Source: G965220305 sp965220305 (GTDB lineage Bacteria > Chloroflexota > Dehalococcoidia > Lucifugimonadales > UBA3495). Taken from it: DNA of 64,000 nucleotides. The notes below the pieces were generated by a model. It was not told where the DNA came from, did not search any database, and saw only the letters and a program-made list of their open reading frames with translations. The number at the start of each line of letters is the position of its first letter. Position 1 is the first letter of the stretch. Of the stretch, positions 8,008 to 16,314 are shown in pieces. The position numbers and the translations under genes are program-made. The stretch lies in NCBI GenBank assembly GCA_965220305.1, contig OZ244817.1:1798001-1862000 (forward strand), in the 5' to 3' direction.

Positions 8008-8085
8008 CGTACTCTCCTCCGGCATCGAGAAGATTCTGGAGCGTTTCGTAGTTTTCTCATGCTGATAGCGATGTCATATCATCCG

Positions 8086-8117
8086 TTTGGGGGGCGCACG
8101 ATTGTGCGCCCCCCAAA
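8086..8117 (-). terminator. Hairpin downstream of the GMC oxidoreductase
   Basis: A perfect 14-bp stem TTTGGGGGGCGCAC / GTGCGCCCCCCAAA with a 4-nt loop lies 28 bp past the stop of the 8145-9695 gene. There is no long T-tract, so efficiency as an intrinsic terminator is uncertain. Confidence 0.55.
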
Positions 8118-8144
8118 TCGGCAGACCAGGGAGAGGGGAAGGGC

Positions 8145-9695
8145 CTACAGTCCCTGCTTCACGAAATCGGACACCCGCTCGCTGATGGTCATGGTAGTGA
8201 CGTTGGTGTTGGCCCGCACGCAGTCGGGCATGATGGAGGCGTCCACAATCCGCAGCCCCTCCAGACCGTACACCTTGCCGTACTGGTCCACCACCGCCAT
8301 GGGGTCGGTGGCCGGACCCATCTTGCAGGTGCAGGAGATGTGCTGGGAGGTGGAAACTTCCCGCTTCAGCCAGGCGTCCAGGGCTTCGTCGGAGGCCAGG
8401 TCTTCGTCAGAAGGTTCAATGCGCTCCTGAATCATCGCCTTGAAGTCCTCGTGCTCCGCCAGCTTGAGGCACAGCTTCACCATGTCCCGCAGCCGTTTCA
8501 GGTCGAAGGGGTCTTCCAGGTAGTGGTATTCCAGGATGGGCTGCTCGCTGGGGTCCCGGGAGGCCAGCTTCAGCTCTCCCGCGCCCACGGCCAGTTGGAT
8601 GCCTGCACCCATGCGAATGCCCATGGGCACCATGCGGTCGCCGCCCCGGTTGATGCGCTCGGTGGCGAAGGACTGCATACTAATTTTGACGTCGTTGCGC
8701 AGGTGGGAACCCTCGGCGGTGTAGCGCAGGCATAGCTGGGAACGGGGAGCCATGCCGTCCAACTCCACCTCGGGCTTGGTGCGCCAGGTTACGGGCACGG
8801 TTGGATGGTCGCGCATGTTCTGGCCCACGCCGGGCAGGTCGTTGATTACCGGGATGCCCAGGGCCGTCAAATCTGCCGCCGGGCCAACGCCGGACAGCAT
8901 CAGAATGTGGGGCGAGCCGACGGCCCCGGCGCAGAGGATAATCTGGTCGCTTTCCACGGTGAACCTTTCGCCCCCGCTCTCCACGTCCACGCCCACGGCC
9001 TTGTTCCCCTCGAAGACGATGCGGTGCACGGTGCAGTTGGCCTTAAGGGTCAGGTTCAGCCGGTGCCGGGCCTGGTCCAGGTAGCCCAGGGCGGTGCTGA
9101 GGCGGACGCCGCCGTAGTTATTGAAAGGTGTCGGCCCCACGCCGGAGGAGTCGGGATGGTTGTGGTCGGCGCAGTCCGGGAAGCCCTCGGCCACGCAGGC
9201 GCTATGGAAGGCGTTCTGGGCCGGCAGCCAGCTCTCGGGCTGGAAGCGGTGGCAGACGATGGCTCCATCGTTGCCGTGGAAGTCGTCATTGCCGAAGTCC
9301 CGGTCGGTCTCCAGCTTGCGGAAGTAGGGCAACATCTTCTGGTAGCTCCACTCGTCGTTGCCCCAGGAGGCCCAGGTATCGTAGTCCTCGGGAACTCCCC
9401 GCAGGAAGACCTGGCCATTGATGGCGCTGGAGCCGCCGGTGACCTTGCCCCGGGGCACCATCATCGGCGGGGCGGAATCGGTGGCCTTGCCGGTGAACTG
9501 CCAGTTATGGTCGCTGACCATGATGTCTATCTCGGTGGCGTAGCCGAACTTCACCTCTTCGGGGAGGTGTTCAAAGTCGGGGTAGTCTGGGCCCGCCTCC
9601 AGCAGCAGCACGTGCTGGCTGGGATCTTCGGTCAATCGGGTGGCCATAATGGAACCGGCGGAACCGGCCCCGATGACAATGGCATCGTATTTCAT
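8145..9695 (-). CDS. GMC-family FAD oxidoreductase (choline dehydrogenase-like)
   Basis: 516 residues. The N-terminal FAD-binding Rossmann motif is VIGAGSAGS (~7-15), with LLLEAG after the second strand. The GMC signature region PRGKVTGGSSAINGQVFLRG (~85-105) is present, and the C-terminal active-site region shows HISCTCKMG and DASIMP with the catalytic His plus a second polar residue in NTNVTTM. The enzyme oxidises an alcohol with FAD; the natural substrate is unknown (choline, polyethylene glycol or an aryl/alkyl alcohol are typical). The start ATG has GGAGGGAGC upstream. It stands alone on the minus strand near the flavin monooxygenase cluster. Confidence 0.93.
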   Translation of the reverse strand: MKYDAIVIGAGSAGSIMATRLTEDPSQHVLLLEAGPDYPDFEHLPEEVKFGYATEIDIMVSDHNWQFTGKATDSAPPMMVPRGKVTGGSSAINGQVFLRGVPEDYDTWASWGNDEWSYQKMLPYFRKLETDRDFGNDDFHGNDGAIVCHRFQPESWLPAQNAFHSACVAEGFPDCADHNHPDSSGVGPTPFNNYGGVRLSTALGYLDQARHRLNLTLKANCTVHRIVFEGNKAVGVDVESGGERFTVESDQIILCAGAVGSPHILMLSGVGPAADLTALGIPVINDLPGVGQNMRDHPTVPVTWRTKPEVELDGMAPRSQLCLRYTAEGSHLRNDVKISMQSFATERINRGGDRMVPMGIRMGAGIQLAVGAGELKLASRDPSEQPILEYHYLEDPFDLKRLRDMVKLCLKLAEHEDFKAMIQERIEPSDEDLASDEALDAWLKREVSTSQHISCTCKMGPATDPMAVVDQYGKVYGLEGLRIVDASIMPDCVRANTNVTTMTISERVSDFVKQGL

Positions 9696-9834
9696 GCTCC
9701 CTCCTGCAATCGATTATCGACTCAACCAGGATGATATACTTGGGGCAATGGCAGCGTCAATGTGCGGCAAGTATCCCACGAGACAGTATCACGCTTGCCC
9801 CCCCGAGTGGGAAGGTCAGCGATTAGGAGGTTTT

Positions 9835-10176
9835 ATGGAAGCGTCAGGGGAGGACACGGAGCGGACTCCAATGACGGAGTGGATTTCAATGATGGAAGCT
9901 CGCAAGAGGCTAGCCCGATTGCCCGAGGAATTGGCCGATACGAACCGGGCCATTGCCATTACTCGGCGGGGCGAGCCGGTATTGGCAGTGATGTCCTGGG
10001 AGCTGTACCAGGTTATTGAAGAGATTCTGGGGGCTGTCGAAGAGACTTTGGAGGCGGTGAGAGACCCGGAAGTCCTGGCAGCCTTGCAAGGGGAAATACT
10101 GGATATACTGGAAGCCGACCCTGCCCTTTTGATAGGCTTGGTGGATGTGGAGCGGCAGCTTGAGCCCGGACCGTAG
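9835..10176 (+). CDS. Phd/YefM-like antitoxin domain protein, orphan
   Basis: 113 residues from the ATG at 9835, which follows TTAGGAGGTTTT; the longer upstream frame lacks an RBS. Residues ~15-60 match the Phd/YefM fold: WISMMEARKRLARLPEELAD, AIAITRRGEPVLAVMSWELYQ, the usual [T/I]xRxGxPxAV[L/M]S motif. The C-terminal half is an acidic helical extension. No toxin ORF (Doc, RelE, PIN) follows; the next gene, 17 bp on, is a flavin monooxygenase, so it could instead act as an autoregulator of that operon (inference). Confidence 0.75.
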   Translation: MEASGEDTERTPMTEWISMMEARKRLARLPEELADTNRAIAITRRGEPVLAVMSWELYQVIEEILGAVEETLEAVRDPEVLAALQGEILDILEADPALLIGLVDVERQLEPGP

Positions 10177-10193
10177 AAGTTAGAGGTGAAGCA

Positions 10194-11261
10194 ATGCACG
10201 TGGGCATGGCGACCATTTTCCAAAACCCCCGTCGGGAGGCCCCGGACTTCCAGGTATACCGCAACGAGCTGCGCCTGGCCGAGATGGTGGAAACCCTGGG
10301 GTTCGAGTCCATCTGGGGGGTGGAGCACCACTTCACCGACTACACCATGTGCCCGGACGTGGTCCAGTTCCTCAGCTACATGGCCGGCCATACCCAAGAA
10401 GTCAAGCTGGGTTCGATGGTGGTGGTGCTGCCCTGGCACGACCCGCTGCGGGTGGCCGAAGAGGTATCCATGCTGGACAACCTCAGCGACGGGCGGGTGA
10501 TATTGGGCATCGGCAGGGGACTGGCCCGGGTGGAGTACGAGGGCTTCCGCCAGGACATGTCCCAGTCCCGCGCCCGCTTCATCGAGTCGGCGGAGTGCGT
10601 TCTCAACGGGCTGGAGCGGGGCTACTGCGAGTACGCGGGAGAGTTCATCAACCAGCCCCGCCGGGACATCCGACCGGAGCCTTTCCGCTCCTTCAAGGGC
10701 CGCACCTACGCCGCCGCCATATCTCCCGAGTCGGCGCGCATCATGGCCGAGCTGGGGGTGGGCATCCTCATCATCCCCCAGAAGCCTTGGGACGAAACGG
10801 GCCGGGACCTGGACAACTACCGGCGGGTGTTCCAGGAGGCCAACGGCGTGGCCGCGCCGCCGCCGGTGGTTTCGGGCTGGACCTTCTGCCACCAGGACGA
10901 GGAGGAAGCCTACCGGATGGCCCGCAAGTACATCGGCGGGTACTGGGAGTCGGTGATGGACCACTACGAGTTCCGGGCCGACCACCTCAAGGATATTCGG
11001 GGATACGAGTATTACGGGAACATGACAGAAAAGGTGGTGCAGTACGGCGACGACAAGGTGATGGACTTCTTCGTCAACCTACAGGTGTGGGGCACGCCGG
11101 AGCAGTGCTACCAGAAGATAGTGGACATCCACCAGCAGACGGGCAACGACGCCTTCATCGGGGTGTTCAGCTACGCCGGTATGCCCTACGACGACGCCGA
11201 AGCCAGTATGCGCCTCTTCGCCAAGGAAGTAATGCCGGCCCTGAAGGAGTTTGAGACGTAA
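10194..11261 (+). CDS. Luciferase-like flavin-dependent monooxygenase (copy 1)
   Basis: 355 residues. The TIM-barrel LLM pattern is clear: ETLGFESIWGVEHHF, LGSMVVVLPWHDPLRVAEEVSMLD, SDGRVILGIGRG, and C-terminal GTPEQCYQKIVDI. The EHHF motif and the P-x-H-x-P-x-R-x-A-E segment are shared with the copies at 13383 and 53390. Such enzymes use reduced FMN (or F420) and O2 or hydride transfer; the substrate is unknown. An RBS, AGAGGTGAAGCA, precedes the ATG. It lies 17 bp after the Phd-like gene and 35 bp before the MNT-HEPN gene, all on the plus strand. A decayed copy of its last ~70 bp sits at 12135-12222. Confidence 0.92.
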   Translation: MHVGMATIFQNPRREAPDFQVYRNELRLAEMVETLGFESIWGVEHHFTDYTMCPDVVQFLSYMAGHTQEVKLGSMVVVLPWHDPLRVAEEVSMLDNLSDGRVILGIGRGLARVEYEGFRQDMSQSRARFIESAECVLNGLERGYCEYAGEFINQPRRDIRPEPFRSFKGRTYAAAISPESARIMAELGVGILIIPQKPWDETGRDLDNYRRVFQEANGVAAPPPVVSGWTFCHQDEEEAYRMARKYIGGYWESVMDHYEFRADHLKDIRGYEYYGNMTEKVVQYGDDKVMDFFVNLQVWGTPEQCYQKIVDIHQQTGNDAFIGVFSYAGMPYDDAEASMRLFAKEVMPALKEFET

Positions 11262-11296
11262 GGGATGGGGCCAGTCCAATCCAGCGGGGAGCGACC

Positions 11297-12133
11297 ATGA
11301 GCGGCAAAGAAAAAAGCTGCGCCAAGATTGTGGGAGGCGACGGCCAACAATATGACCCCAAAGCCCTGACCGTGGCCAGGGCGCTGTATGAGGCGGCACT
11401 ACCGGAAACGGTTATCCTATTCGGCTCCCGAGCCAGGGGGGATTATCGAGCCGATTCGGACATCGACCTGCTGGTAGTGACTACCGAATCTGGTATGTCC
11501 AACGATACGCGGATGCGGGGACAGCAGGAAGCCAACCGGAGAGCCAGAGACCTCTATGGAAACAACCCTGGAATAGATATAGTGCCGATAACCAAGGCCG
11601 AATACCTACGTTGTCGGCGCGGCATCAACCACGTAGCGGGACAGGCAACCAGAGACGGAATAACTATGAGCGGAGAAAGGCTGGACTACCGGGATCGCAA
11701 TCCCGACGAAAACCCAATTGACTGGCCGGATGTACAGCAACGCGTCATCAACGCCGACCGGGACCTCTACACCTTGGAACTGCTGGTAGCGGCCAACGGC
11801 CCCCAGGAAAGCGTTGGGTTTCACGCCCAGCAGACGTTGGAAAACATCCTGAAAGGCTGGCTGTCGGCTACCGGGACCAACTACCGGAACCGACACGATC
11901 TGGCGGAGTTGAGCGGGCTGGTCCGAGAAGTAGCCGGGGAAAGAGAAACGCCGGCCGGGGAAGAACTGGCTTGGCTGACCTGGTATGCCGTGGCCTACCG
12001 TTACGAAGGAGCACAGGTACGAATAGACGACCCGTTGGAACTGCATCACGCGCTAGACAGTATCGTTGGGGCAATCAAGGAACGGATCAAAGAATTGACC
12101 GGCGTAGCTGAGTTGCCCCATTATGAACGCTAA
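11297..12133 (+). CDS. Nucleotidyltransferase-HEPN fusion (MNT-HEPN in one chain)
   Basis: 278 residues; RBS GGGGAGCGACC. N-terminal half: minimal nucleotidyltransferase with FGSRARGDYRADSDIDLLVV (GSxxxG...DxD, third Asp likely in GIDIVP). C-terminal half from ~130: HEPN domain with FHAQQTLENILKGWLSATG and the R-x4-H-like element YRNRHDL. MNT and HEPN are usually two adjacent genes of a toxin-antitoxin system, where MNT AMPylates the HEPN ribonuclease; here both are in one protein. Target and activity are unknown. Inserted between two copies of an LLM gene end. Confidence 0.85.
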   Translation: MSGKEKSCAKIVGGDGQQYDPKALTVARALYEAALPETVILFGSRARGDYRADSDIDLLVVTTESGMSNDTRMRGQQEANRRARDLYGNNPGIDIVPITKAEYLRCRRGINHVAGQATRDGITMSGERLDYRDRNPDENPIDWPDVQQRVINADRDLYTLELLVAANGPQESVGFHAQQTLENILKGWLSATGTNYRNRHDLAELSGLVREVAGERETPAGEELAWLTWYAVAYRYEGAQVRIDDPLELHHALDSIVGAIKERIKELTGVAELPHYER

Positions 12134-12134
12134 T

Positions 12135-12222
12135 GCCGGCTCCCGATGCCGCTCCGAGGCCAGTATTCGCCTCTTCGCCCGGGAAGCAATGCCGGCCCCT
12201 AAAGGAGTTTGCGACACCCCAT
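12135..12222 (+). pseudogene. Remnant of a luciferase-like monooxygenase 3' end
   Basis: One frame reads ASIRLFAREAMPAPKGVCDT, matching the C-terminus of the intact gene ending at 11261 (ASMRLFAKEVMPALKEFET). The DNA is about 80% identical over ~70 bp. It lies directly after the stop of the MNT-HEPN gene. Confidence 0.65.
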
Positions 12223-12326
12223 TAGGGACGGCCTTGGGATGGTTAAAGGTAGGATAGTATAAGCCGGGGCAGGTAAACCTGGGAAAGTGGCCTTGGGGTT
12301 AGCCACAAGGGGAGGGGCTAATCGAC

Positions 12327-13100
12327 ATGAACAGAGAAGATAGGGACTTCCATCCCGCCGGACTGACCTTTCTGACCGATGTCTCGGCAGCGCGTTGGGT
12401 GGAAGAGGGTCTTGGCCCAAGATTTGGGCGCGTTGAAGCGTTGATACCACAAGGATTCGCCGCCTACGTCCGGTTATTTCACGCGGCCCGAACCCAAGAC
12501 GACCGGCGCGTCCGGTGGTCTGAAGTGGCGGCTTGGGCTGGCAGGACGGCGCACCCTCTAATGGAATTTGATCGAATCAGCGCTCCCCTGGCTGGAGTTG
12601 GAAGTGGCGAGGCCCCGTGGATCTATCCTCCACCCGAGGACAGTCTGGGGGATGATGAAGCCATAGGTCTGGCCGATTCCCTGGCAGACTTCACCAATAC
12701 GGCTTCCCGCTGCTTCTTCGCGGTGTGGGAGGGGTACGGCCAATTTTCACCGGGTGGAATGGGTATACTGACAACTTCAGGCGGAATCCCATTGTCGCCA
12801 CCCGGGGAGGTGCTAACGGCCCAGCGGATAAAGGGTGTTGATAGAAACTATCTCCTCTACCAGGGACAACTTTCCGGGATACGTTCCTTCTTGGAGAGAT
12901 TCTGGGGTAGTGGGCCGAACTTCTGGTGGCCGGAAGATCGCAGTTGGTGCGTCGCCACGGAACTCGACCTTAACTTCACATATATTGGCGGCAGCGAAGC
13001 CTGCATTCAAGCGTTGCTCGACCATCCTTGGCTGGAAGTCATGCCAGCCACTCTGGATGACCCAGTCGGCTTCAGGTCCGACACAATAAACTTGCCTTGA
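12327..13100 (+). CDS. Conserved-looking hypothetical protein
   Basis: 257 residues, RBS GGGGAGGGGC 8 bp before the ATG. Visible features are DVSAARWVEEGL, GFAAYVRLFHAA, RRVRWSEVAAWAGR, CFFAVWEGYG, a W-rich stretch SGPNFWWPEDRSWCVATELDLNFTYIGG and a terminal LLDHPWLEVMPA. The YVRLFHPA...VRWxEVAxxxG...FAVWEGxG pattern recalls a family seen in Actinobacteria and Chloroflexi with no assigned function. It is soluble, with no signal peptide, and has no close operon partner. Confidence 0.7.
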   Translation: MNREDRDFHPAGLTFLTDVSAARWVEEGLGPRFGRVEALIPQGFAAYVRLFHAARTQDDRRVRWSEVAAWAGRTAHPLMEFDRISAPLAGVGSGEAPWIYPPPEDSLGDDEAIGLADSLADFTNTASRCFFAVWEGYGQFSPGGMGILTTSGGIPLSPPGEVLTAQRIKGVDRNYLLYQGQLSGIRSFLERFWGSGPNFWWPEDRSWCVATELDLNFTYIGGSEACIQALLDHPWLEVMPATLDDPVGFRSDTINLP

Positions 13101-13335
13101 GGGGTTTGGCTGTTCGTGAATCCCTGCATGGGCGGAAGAATTCACTCCATAGTAGGCCCATCGACATGCGGATAGGCCGTCTCTGGGGCAGTCTTTCCTT
13201 GAAAGGTGTTTCACAAATTCTTACCCCCTTCAGAGGCAAGGTTAGGAAAGGGGTGTTCCCCCGGTCAGCCAGGAACGCCGGCCCAGACGCTATAACCTTT
13301 CCAACCTGATACCTCGTATCCCATTATCCAATGGG

Positions 13336-13347
13336 ATGGGTTATAAT
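13336..13347 (+). promoter_or_regulatory. Possible -10 element before the second flavin monooxygenase
   Basis: A TATAAT hexamer lies ~37 bp upstream of the 13383 ATG in an otherwise gene-free 280-bp stretch. No convincing TTGACA-like -35 is placed, and a short palindrome (CCCATTATCCAATGGG) lies just before it, so the call is weak. Confidence 0.3.
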
Positions 13348-13382
13348 GGCGCCAACCTCAACTACACCGAAGGAGTGAAACG

Positions 13383-14579
13383 ATGCAGTTTGGCCTGCTT
13401 TTTGAAGCGCAACGGCCCTTCCAGGGCAACGAAGTGGACTGGAATAGCCTATATAAGGAAACCCTGGCCCAGTGCGAATTGGCCGACCAGGTGGGGTTCG
13501 ACAACGTTTGGTTCGTGGAACACCACTTCCTCACCGGCTTCTCCGGCTCCCCCAGCCAGGACGCCATCTTTGGGGCGCTGAGCCGCATCACCAAGAATAT
13601 CCGCATCGGCTACGGCGTTTGCATTCTGCCCTACCACCACCCGGTGCGGGTCGCCGAGCGGGTGGCCCTGGTGGACCAGTTGACTGACGGTCGGGTGGAG
13701 TTCGGCACGGGCCGCTCCAACGCCTACGAGCAGACCGGCCTGGGCGTTGACCCCCGGAATACCCGCGCCCTCTGGGAAGAATCCATCAGCATGATTCCCC
13801 AGATCTGGCAGTCGGACGAGTTTTCCTGGGAAGGCGAGAACTGGAACGTTCCCACCCGCCGGGTGCTGCCCAAGCCCCTGCAGAAGCCCCACCCCCGCAT
13901 GTACCTAGCCTGCACCCAGACCGAGAGCTTCCGCTTGGCCGCCGAGAAGGGCATCGGAGTGCTGTCCTCGGCCTCCTACGCCACGGCGGTGCTGCAAGAG
14001 CACGTGCGAGTCTACCGGGAGGCCGTTCAGAACGCCAACCCCGTGGGGGCCGTGGTCAACAACTTCTGGGGCAACAATGTCCATGCCTACTGCGGCGACG
14101 ACGACCAGGCCGCCAAGGAGCTGGCCGCCGAGTCGATGAAGACCTTCTTCGGGCCGGACAAGCCCTACATCGCCGGTCGCATCGGCGCTTACGAAGAGCT
14201 GCTGGAAGCCTGGGGAGGCGTTCCCGAGCACCTGCAAGCCGACTTCGGTCGCTGGCTGCGCCAGTCCGACGAAGACCATCAGCAGCAGGCGGCGGAGGCG
14301 GGCATTTCCTTGGACGCCGGTCCCGGAGCCGCCCGGGCCGCCATCGCCCAGTTGGACGCCAATACCCTGGCCGACCGGGGCGTCATCATCGCCGGCAACC
14401 CGGAAAGCTGCGCCAAGGCCATCCAGATGTACGACGAGATTGGCGTGGACCAGGTAATGATGATTATGCAGACGGAGACCATCCCCCACGACAAGGTGAT
14501 GGGCTCCATCGAGAAGTTCGGCAAGGAAGTATTCCCCCTGGTGCGGGAGATGGAGCAGGCCAAGGCCGCCGGCAACTAG
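13383..14579 (+). CDS. Luciferase-like flavin-dependent monooxygenase (copy 2)
   Basis: 398 residues, longer than copy 1. The signatures are VGFDNVWFVEHHFLTGFSGSP, IRIGYGVCILPYHHPVRVAERVALVDQLTDGRVEFGTGRS, KPLQKPHPRMYLACT and a C-terminal AGNPESCAKAIQMYDEIGVDQVMM. A typical FMN-binding TIM-barrel LLM; RBS GAAGGAG. An insert near 285-330 (RQSDEDHQQQAAEAG) accounts for the extra length. Substrate unknown. Followed by a PaREP1-family gene. Confidence 0.93.
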   Translation: MQFGLLFEAQRPFQGNEVDWNSLYKETLAQCELADQVGFDNVWFVEHHFLTGFSGSPSQDAIFGALSRITKNIRIGYGVCILPYHHPVRVAERVALVDQLTDGRVEFGTGRSNAYEQTGLGVDPRNTRALWEESISMIPQIWQSDEFSWEGENWNVPTRRVLPKPLQKPHPRMYLACTQTESFRLAAEKGIGVLSSASYATAVLQEHVRVYREAVQNANPVGAVVNNFWGNNVHAYCGDDDQAAKELAAESMKTFFGPDKPYIAGRIGAYEELLEAWGGVPEHLQADFGRWLRQSDEDHQQQAAEAGISLDAGPGAARAAIAQLDANTLADRGVIIAGNPESCAKAIQMYDEIGVDQVMMIMQTETIPHDKVMGSIEKFGKEVFPLVREMEQAKAAGN

Positions 14580-14664
14580 GGGCGCTAGCGCAACGGGCGT
14601 TGCCGAATTCAGGTGTGGCAGCAGCGCGCCGCCATGCGCCGCTGCCACAAGAAGAATATATGCT

Positions 14665-15072
14665 ATGAGCCAAACGTCTCCGATGGAACCGTATGAGCAG
14701 GATGTCAATGTCGTAACCGATTATCGGCAGCAGTCCAGAGAGTTTTTGGGCAAGAGCCGAGAGTACCTGGCCGATGGCGACTTGCATCAGGCGGCGGAAA
14801 AGGGTTGGGGAGCCGCCGCCTGGATGGCCAAGGCCGTTGCGGAAGCGCAAGGTTGGGAGTACAAAAGGCACGATCAGTTTTTCACCGTGATGTACCAAGC
14901 CTCGGACTTGTCCGGCGATGACCGACTGGACGGCCTGCGGGGTACTGCAAACGAACTGCACGGCTTTTTTTACACCCGCAAGCGGTTCCTGCGCCCCGAT
15001 GTCATTGGCCGTGGGCTTGACCGGATGGAGACTTTGCTGGACATCCTGCAACCCCTGACCGAGCCGGAATAG
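14665..15072 (+). CDS. PaREP1/HEPN-family small helical protein (copy 1)
   Basis: 135 residues, all-helical. The core DLHQAAEKGWGAAAWMAKAVAEAQGWEYKRHDQFF is the PaREP1 pattern (A-x-E-K-x-W-G-A-A-x-x-x-I-K-A-V-A, then W and a His). PaREP1 falls in the HEPN superfamily, whose members bind or cut RNA or partner nucleotidyltransferases; no catalytic R-x4-H is obvious. A paralogue is at 39920-40381 (EGGDLRQASEKAWGAAAQ). No nucleotidyltransferase gene is adjacent. Confidence 0.75.
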   Translation: MSQTSPMEPYEQDVNVVTDYRQQSREFLGKSREYLADGDLHQAAEKGWGAAAWMAKAVAEAQGWEYKRHDQFFTVMYQASDLSGDDRLDGLRGTANELHGFFYTRKRFLRPDVIGRGLDRMETLLDILQPLTEPE

Positions 15073-15181
15073 ACGGCCTCCGGTGGTTTGTACATTGCCC
15101 CGGCCCGGTCAGACAATAGTTCCCTCTCCCGTCGGGGGCGAGGGCAAAGGAATCCTCCCAACCCCGTTTGCTAAAGATGCA

Positions 15182-15237
15182 CGAGTAGAAATCCCCCTAA
15201 CCCCTTTTGTAAAGAGGGTTAGGGGGATTTCTACTCG
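15182..15237. repeat. Perfect 22-bp inverted repeat (hairpin/MITE-like)
   Basis: Arms begin CGAGTAGAAATCCCCCTAAC and pair perfectly over 22 bp around a 12-nt loop. A related CCCCCTT-rich inverted sequence occurs at 36352-36420. It could be a small mobile repeat or end the PaREP1 transcript; it lies 12 bp before the next ATG. Confidence 0.7.
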
Positions 15238-15249
15238 AAGGAAACTTGC

Positions 15250-16206
15250 ATGAGCCAAGAAAACCGGGTCAAGTTCTGCGTCCGCGTCCACCAGGGCGGC
15301 TACAGCTACGAGGAGCTGAAGCGCATCTGGACCACCGCCGACCGCTTGGGGTATCACTCGGCGTCCCTCTACGACCTGCTGAACATCCCAACCCTGGAGT
15401 GCTGGACCACCCTGTGCGCCCTGGCCGCGGTGACGGAGCGAATCCGGTTGATTCCCATGGTGCTGGCCAACCTGTACCGGCCCCCGGTCCTGCTGGCCAA
15501 GATGGGTTCCACCCTGGACGTTATCAGCCAAGGCCGCCTGGAACTGGGCATCGGCGCCGGCGGCGGTCGCGGCGACCACCTGGCGGGAGGCTTCCCCTTC
15601 CCTCCGATGCGCCAGCGGGTGGCGATGCTAGGCGAGGCGGTGGAGGTTATCCAGGGCCTGTGGACCCAGCCCAGGCTGGACTACTCGGGACGTTACTACA
15701 CCCTGCGGGGCGCGGCCAACGACCCCAGGCCGGTGCAGCAGCCCCGGCCTCCCATCCTGATTGGCGGCCACGGGGAGCGGTACGTGCTGCGGGCGGTGGC
15801 CCAACACGCCGACCTGTGCAACATCGGCAGCAACATGGGCCTGGAGGAACACCGGGCCAAGCTGGACGTCCTGGAAGGACACTGCCGCGAGGTGGGACGC
15901 GACCCGTCGGAGATAGAAGTCACCCACAATACCGACGTGCTGATTGCCGAAGACAGCGCCGCGCTGGAGCGGCTAATCGCCCAGCACGCCGCCCGGGCCA
16001 ACCGGAGTGTGGACGACTACCGGGCGTCGTTGGGCCACGCCATCGTCGGGACGCCGCCGCAGTGCGTGGCGCAAATCCAGCGTTACGTGGACTTCGGCAT
16101 CAACTACTTCTTCCTCATATTCCCGCCCCCGGTTCCCTCGGAGAGCCTGGAACTCTTCGCCCGGGAAGTGATGCCCCACTTCGAGTCAATTGAAACTAGC
16201 CGCTAG
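15250..16206 (+). CDS. Luciferase-like monooxygenase, F420-type (copy 3)
   Basis: 318 residues. LGYHSASLYDLL, TERIRLIPMVLANLYRPPVLLAKMGSTLDVISQGRLELGIGAGG, RPPILIGGHGERYVLRAVAQHADLCNI and VGTPPQCVAQIQRYVDFGINYFFL fit the LLM subgroup that includes F420-dependent enzymes (the GxGAGG...RPPILIGG pattern). It is clearly more distant from the other three copies and lacks the EHHF motif. RBS GAAGGAAAC. Cofactor choice (F420 or FMN) is not decided by sequence alone. Confidence 0.92.
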   Translation: MSQENRVKFCVRVHQGGYSYEELKRIWTTADRLGYHSASLYDLLNIPTLECWTTLCALAAVTERIRLIPMVLANLYRPPVLLAKMGSTLDVISQGRLELGIGAGGGRGDHLAGGFPFPPMRQRVAMLGEAVEVIQGLWTQPRLDYSGRYYTLRGAANDPRPVQQPRPPILIGGHGERYVLRAVAQHADLCNIGSNMGLEEHRAKLDVLEGHCREVGRDPSEIEVTHNTDVLIAEDSAALERLIAQHAARANRSVDDYRASLGHAIVGTPPQCVAQIQRYVDFGINYFFLIFPPPVPSESLELFAREVMPHFESIETSR

Positions 16207-16312
16207 ACTACAGCAGGCAGCCACTCCCTTCGCCACCCTGGCCCAGCGCAACTTCGCCCTGGTGTGGGCGTCCATAATGCTGGGCGGCCAGGCCCAGTCG
16301 CCTCGGAGTTAG
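16205..16312 (+). pseudogene. Remnant N-terminus of an MFS transporter
   Basis: Directly after the LLM stop one frame reads ATPFATLAQRNFALVWASIM then LGGQAQ, which resembles the first segment of MFS efflux proteins (F-x-x-L-x-x-R-N-F-x-L-x-W-x-x-x-x-x-S), and ends at a stop at 16312. No transmembrane continuation is found. Confidence 0.4.
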
Positions 16313-16314
16313 AC

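Noticed and set aside
8805..9734. Long plus-strand frame opposite the GMC oxidoreductase
   Set aside because: It is the GC-rich antisense shadow of a clear family gene with no family signal.
10290..10330. GGTTCGAGTCC-like sequence resembling a tRNA T-arm
   Set aside because: It lies inside the LLM coding sequence and no cloverleaf can be formed.
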